Under the pieces are notes generated by a model that had not been told where the DNA came from, searched no databases, and saw only the letters and a program-made list of their open reading frames with translations. From Burkholderiaceae bacterium (lineage in GTDB: Bacteria; Pseudomonadota; Gammaproteobacteria; Burkholderiales; Burkholderiaceae_C): DNA of 7,310 nucleotides. Every line of letters starts with the position of its first letter. Position 1 is the stretch's first letter. The stretch covers positions 1 through 7,310 of the forward strand of contig JAOTTZ010000084.1 of NCBI GenBank assembly GCA_029864165.1. Direction: 5' to 3'. The translations under genes were made by a program, and so were the position numbers. Positions 6,497 through 7,310 of this stretch are shown piece by piece.

Positions 6497-6502
6497 GGAG
6501 GT
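6494..6502 (+). promoter_or_regulatory. Perfect Shine-Dalgarno overlapping the leuC stop codon
   Basis: TAAGGAGGT is complementary over all nine bases to the ACCUCCUUA 3' end of 16S rRNA. Its first three bases are the leuC TAA stop, and five bases separate it from the ATG at 6508. It sets the start of the small lipoprotein gene and predicts strong initiation there, by far the strongest site in the window. Confidence 0.92.
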
Positions 6503-6507
6503 CTCAG

Positions 6508-6630
6508 ATGAAAAAACTCACCGTGGCAGTGCTTTCGTTGCTTTTGCTGGCTGCTTGCAACACGATGGAAGGCGTGGGCAAGGACGTACAGAAAGCTGGC
6601 GAGAAGATCGAAGACGCAGCAGAGAAGTAG
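6508..6630 (+). CDS. Entericidin A/B family small lipoprotein
   Basis: This 40-residue protein begins [17 protein letters not shown]: a short lipoprotein signal with two lysines, a hydrophobic core and a lipobox LAAC with C17 as the lipid-modified residue. Asn follows the cysteine, not Asp, so the mature 24-residue lipopeptide should go to the outer membrane. The mature part ([20 protein letters not shown]...) carries the entericidin pattern of a Gly-Lys-Asp segment and a charged amphipathic helix. In E. coli, entericidins A and B are described as an antidote/toxin lipoprotein pair linked to stationary phase; whether this protein has any such activity is unknown. It lies 11 bases after leuC and 13 before leuD, so it is probably co-transcribed with the leucine genes. 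The gene is easily missed because of its size. Confidence 0.93.
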   Translation: MKKLTVAVLSLLLLAACNTMEGVGKDVQKAGEKIEDAAEK

Positions 6631-6643
6631 CGAACGCGCGGCT

Positions 6644-7288
6644 ATGCAAGCTTTCCGTACGCACAAGGGGTTGGTAGCGCCCATGGATCGTGAGAACGTT
6701 GATACCGACGCCATCATTCCCAAGCAGTTCCTCAAGTCGATCCACCGCAACGGTTTCGGGCCGAACTTGTTCGACGGCTGGCGCTACCTCGACACTGGCG
6801 TGCCAGGCCAAGACCCGGCGACGCGCCAACCCAACCCCGACTTCGTGCTCAATCAGCCGCGTTACCAGGGCGCGTCGGTACTGCTGGCACGCAAGAACTT
6901 CGGCTGCGGGTCCTCGCGCGAACATGCGCCTTGGGCGCTCGAGCAGTACGGTTTTCGGGCGCTGATTGCACCCAGCTTCGCCGACATTTTCTATAACAAC
7001 TGCTTCAAAAACGGTGTGCTGCCTATCGTGCTGACAGAGTCCGAGGTGGCCCGTCTGTTCGACGATGTGGCCGCGTTTGTCGGCTATAGCGTCAGCATAG
7101 ACCTAGAGCGCCAGGTGGTGGTCAAACCCGACGGCGCCGAGCTCGGTTTCGAGGTCGATGCTTTTCGAAAGTCATGCTTGCTCGGCGGCCACGATGAAAT
7201 TGCGCTGACCTTGCGCCACAAAGCCAAAATACGCGCCTTCGAGGCCGAGCGTTTGTCGAAAATGCCGTGGCTGGCTACCAGGATCTGA
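6644..7288 (+). CDS. leuD: 3-isopropylmalate dehydratase small subunit
   Basis: LeuD is the swivelling small subunit that closes the isopropylmalate isomerase active site and contributes substrate selection. The 214 residues match the family length. Visible marks are '[19 protein letters not shown]' near the N-terminus (13-31), the signature '[15 protein letters not shown]' (85-99) with the Ser-Ser-Arg substrate loop, and '[13 protein letters not shown]' (113-125). The ATG at 6644 starts with MQAFRTHKG, the typical opening. The upstream sequence GCGAACGCGCGGCT has no Shine-Dalgarno, so translation may depend on coupling to the highly translated entericidin gene, whose stop is 13 bases away. 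The TGA stop is 22 bases before the right edge. LeuB, the next enzyme, is normally encoded downstream. Confidence 0.97.
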   Translation: MQAFRTHKGLVAPMDRENVDTDAIIPKQFLKSIHRNGFGPNLFDGWRYLDTGVPGQDPATRQPNPDFVLNQPRYQGASVLLARKNFGCGSSREHAPWALEQYGFRALIAPSFADIFYNNCFKNGVLPIVLTESEVARLFDDVAAFVGYSVSIDLERQVVVKPDGAELGFEVDAFRKSCLLGGHDEIALTLRHKAKIRAFEAERLSKMPWLATRI

Positions 7289-7310
7289 GGAATGCGGCAT
7301 AAGACGACAG
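7289..7310 (+). other. Start of the region after leuD
   Basis: These 22 bases are too few to classify. An ATG at 7292 is open to the edge, but the residues it gives (MRHKTT) do not resemble the LeuB N-terminus. Confidence 0.3.

Noticed and set aside
7292..7310. ATG at 7292 as the start of leuB
   Set aside because: The six visible codons (MRHKTT) do not match the typical LeuB opening with its GDGIG motif, and the stretch is too short to judge.
1..7310. Defence system, CRISPR, mobile element or phage genes
   Set aside because: None of the supported genes belongs to such systems. No spaced repeat array, transposase or terminal inverted repeats were seen, and the coding style is uniform.

Overview
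The window is ordinary chromosomal DNA from a betaproteobacterium, most likely of the order Burkholderiales. The reasons are the GC-rich coding bias, the dnaX-ybaB-recR cluster, a leucine operon with an entericidin-like lipoprotein gene between leuC and leuD, and a short proteobacterial SRP RNA. The placement is inferred from gene content and protein style, not from a database comparison. I see no insertion sequence, prophage, CRISPR array, tRNA or rRNA, and no sign of recent gene transfer.

Left part (1-2289): the 3' part of a gene for a probable surface lipoprotein built from tandem DUF5666-type modules (+ strand) runs toward a c-di-GMP-binding PilZ gene (- strand). About 300 bases of convergent intergenic DNA between them hold a 12-bp tandem duplication and some hairpins. 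Upstream of the PilZ gene, also on the - strand, lies an unlisted RNA gene: the 4.5S SRP RNA (ffs), recognised from its conserved apical loop and terminal stem, with a plausible promoter whose predicted start agrees with the stem end.

Middle part (2290-4920): dnaX (polymerase III tau/gamma), ybaB (nucleoid-associated protein) and recR (recombination mediator) lie head to tail with small gaps and form a DNA replication/repair operon. recR can only start at a TTG very close to the ybaB stop codon, in the same frame.

Right part (4921-7310): leuC, a 40-residue entericidin-type lipoprotein gene and leuD are tightly packed on the + strand. LeuC and LeuD are the large and small subunits of isopropylmalate isomerase (leucine synthesis). 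The leuC stop codon is itself the first three bases of a 9-base perfect Shine-Dalgarno sequence for the lipoprotein gene, and a 16-bp perfect palindrome sits just before it. This junction is the most interesting point in the window. leuB would be expected beyond the right edge but is not visible.

No wholly new system is evident. The observations worth a second look concern expression control at gene junctions (leuC/entericidin, ybaB/recR, ffs/PilZ) and the modular lipoprotein.
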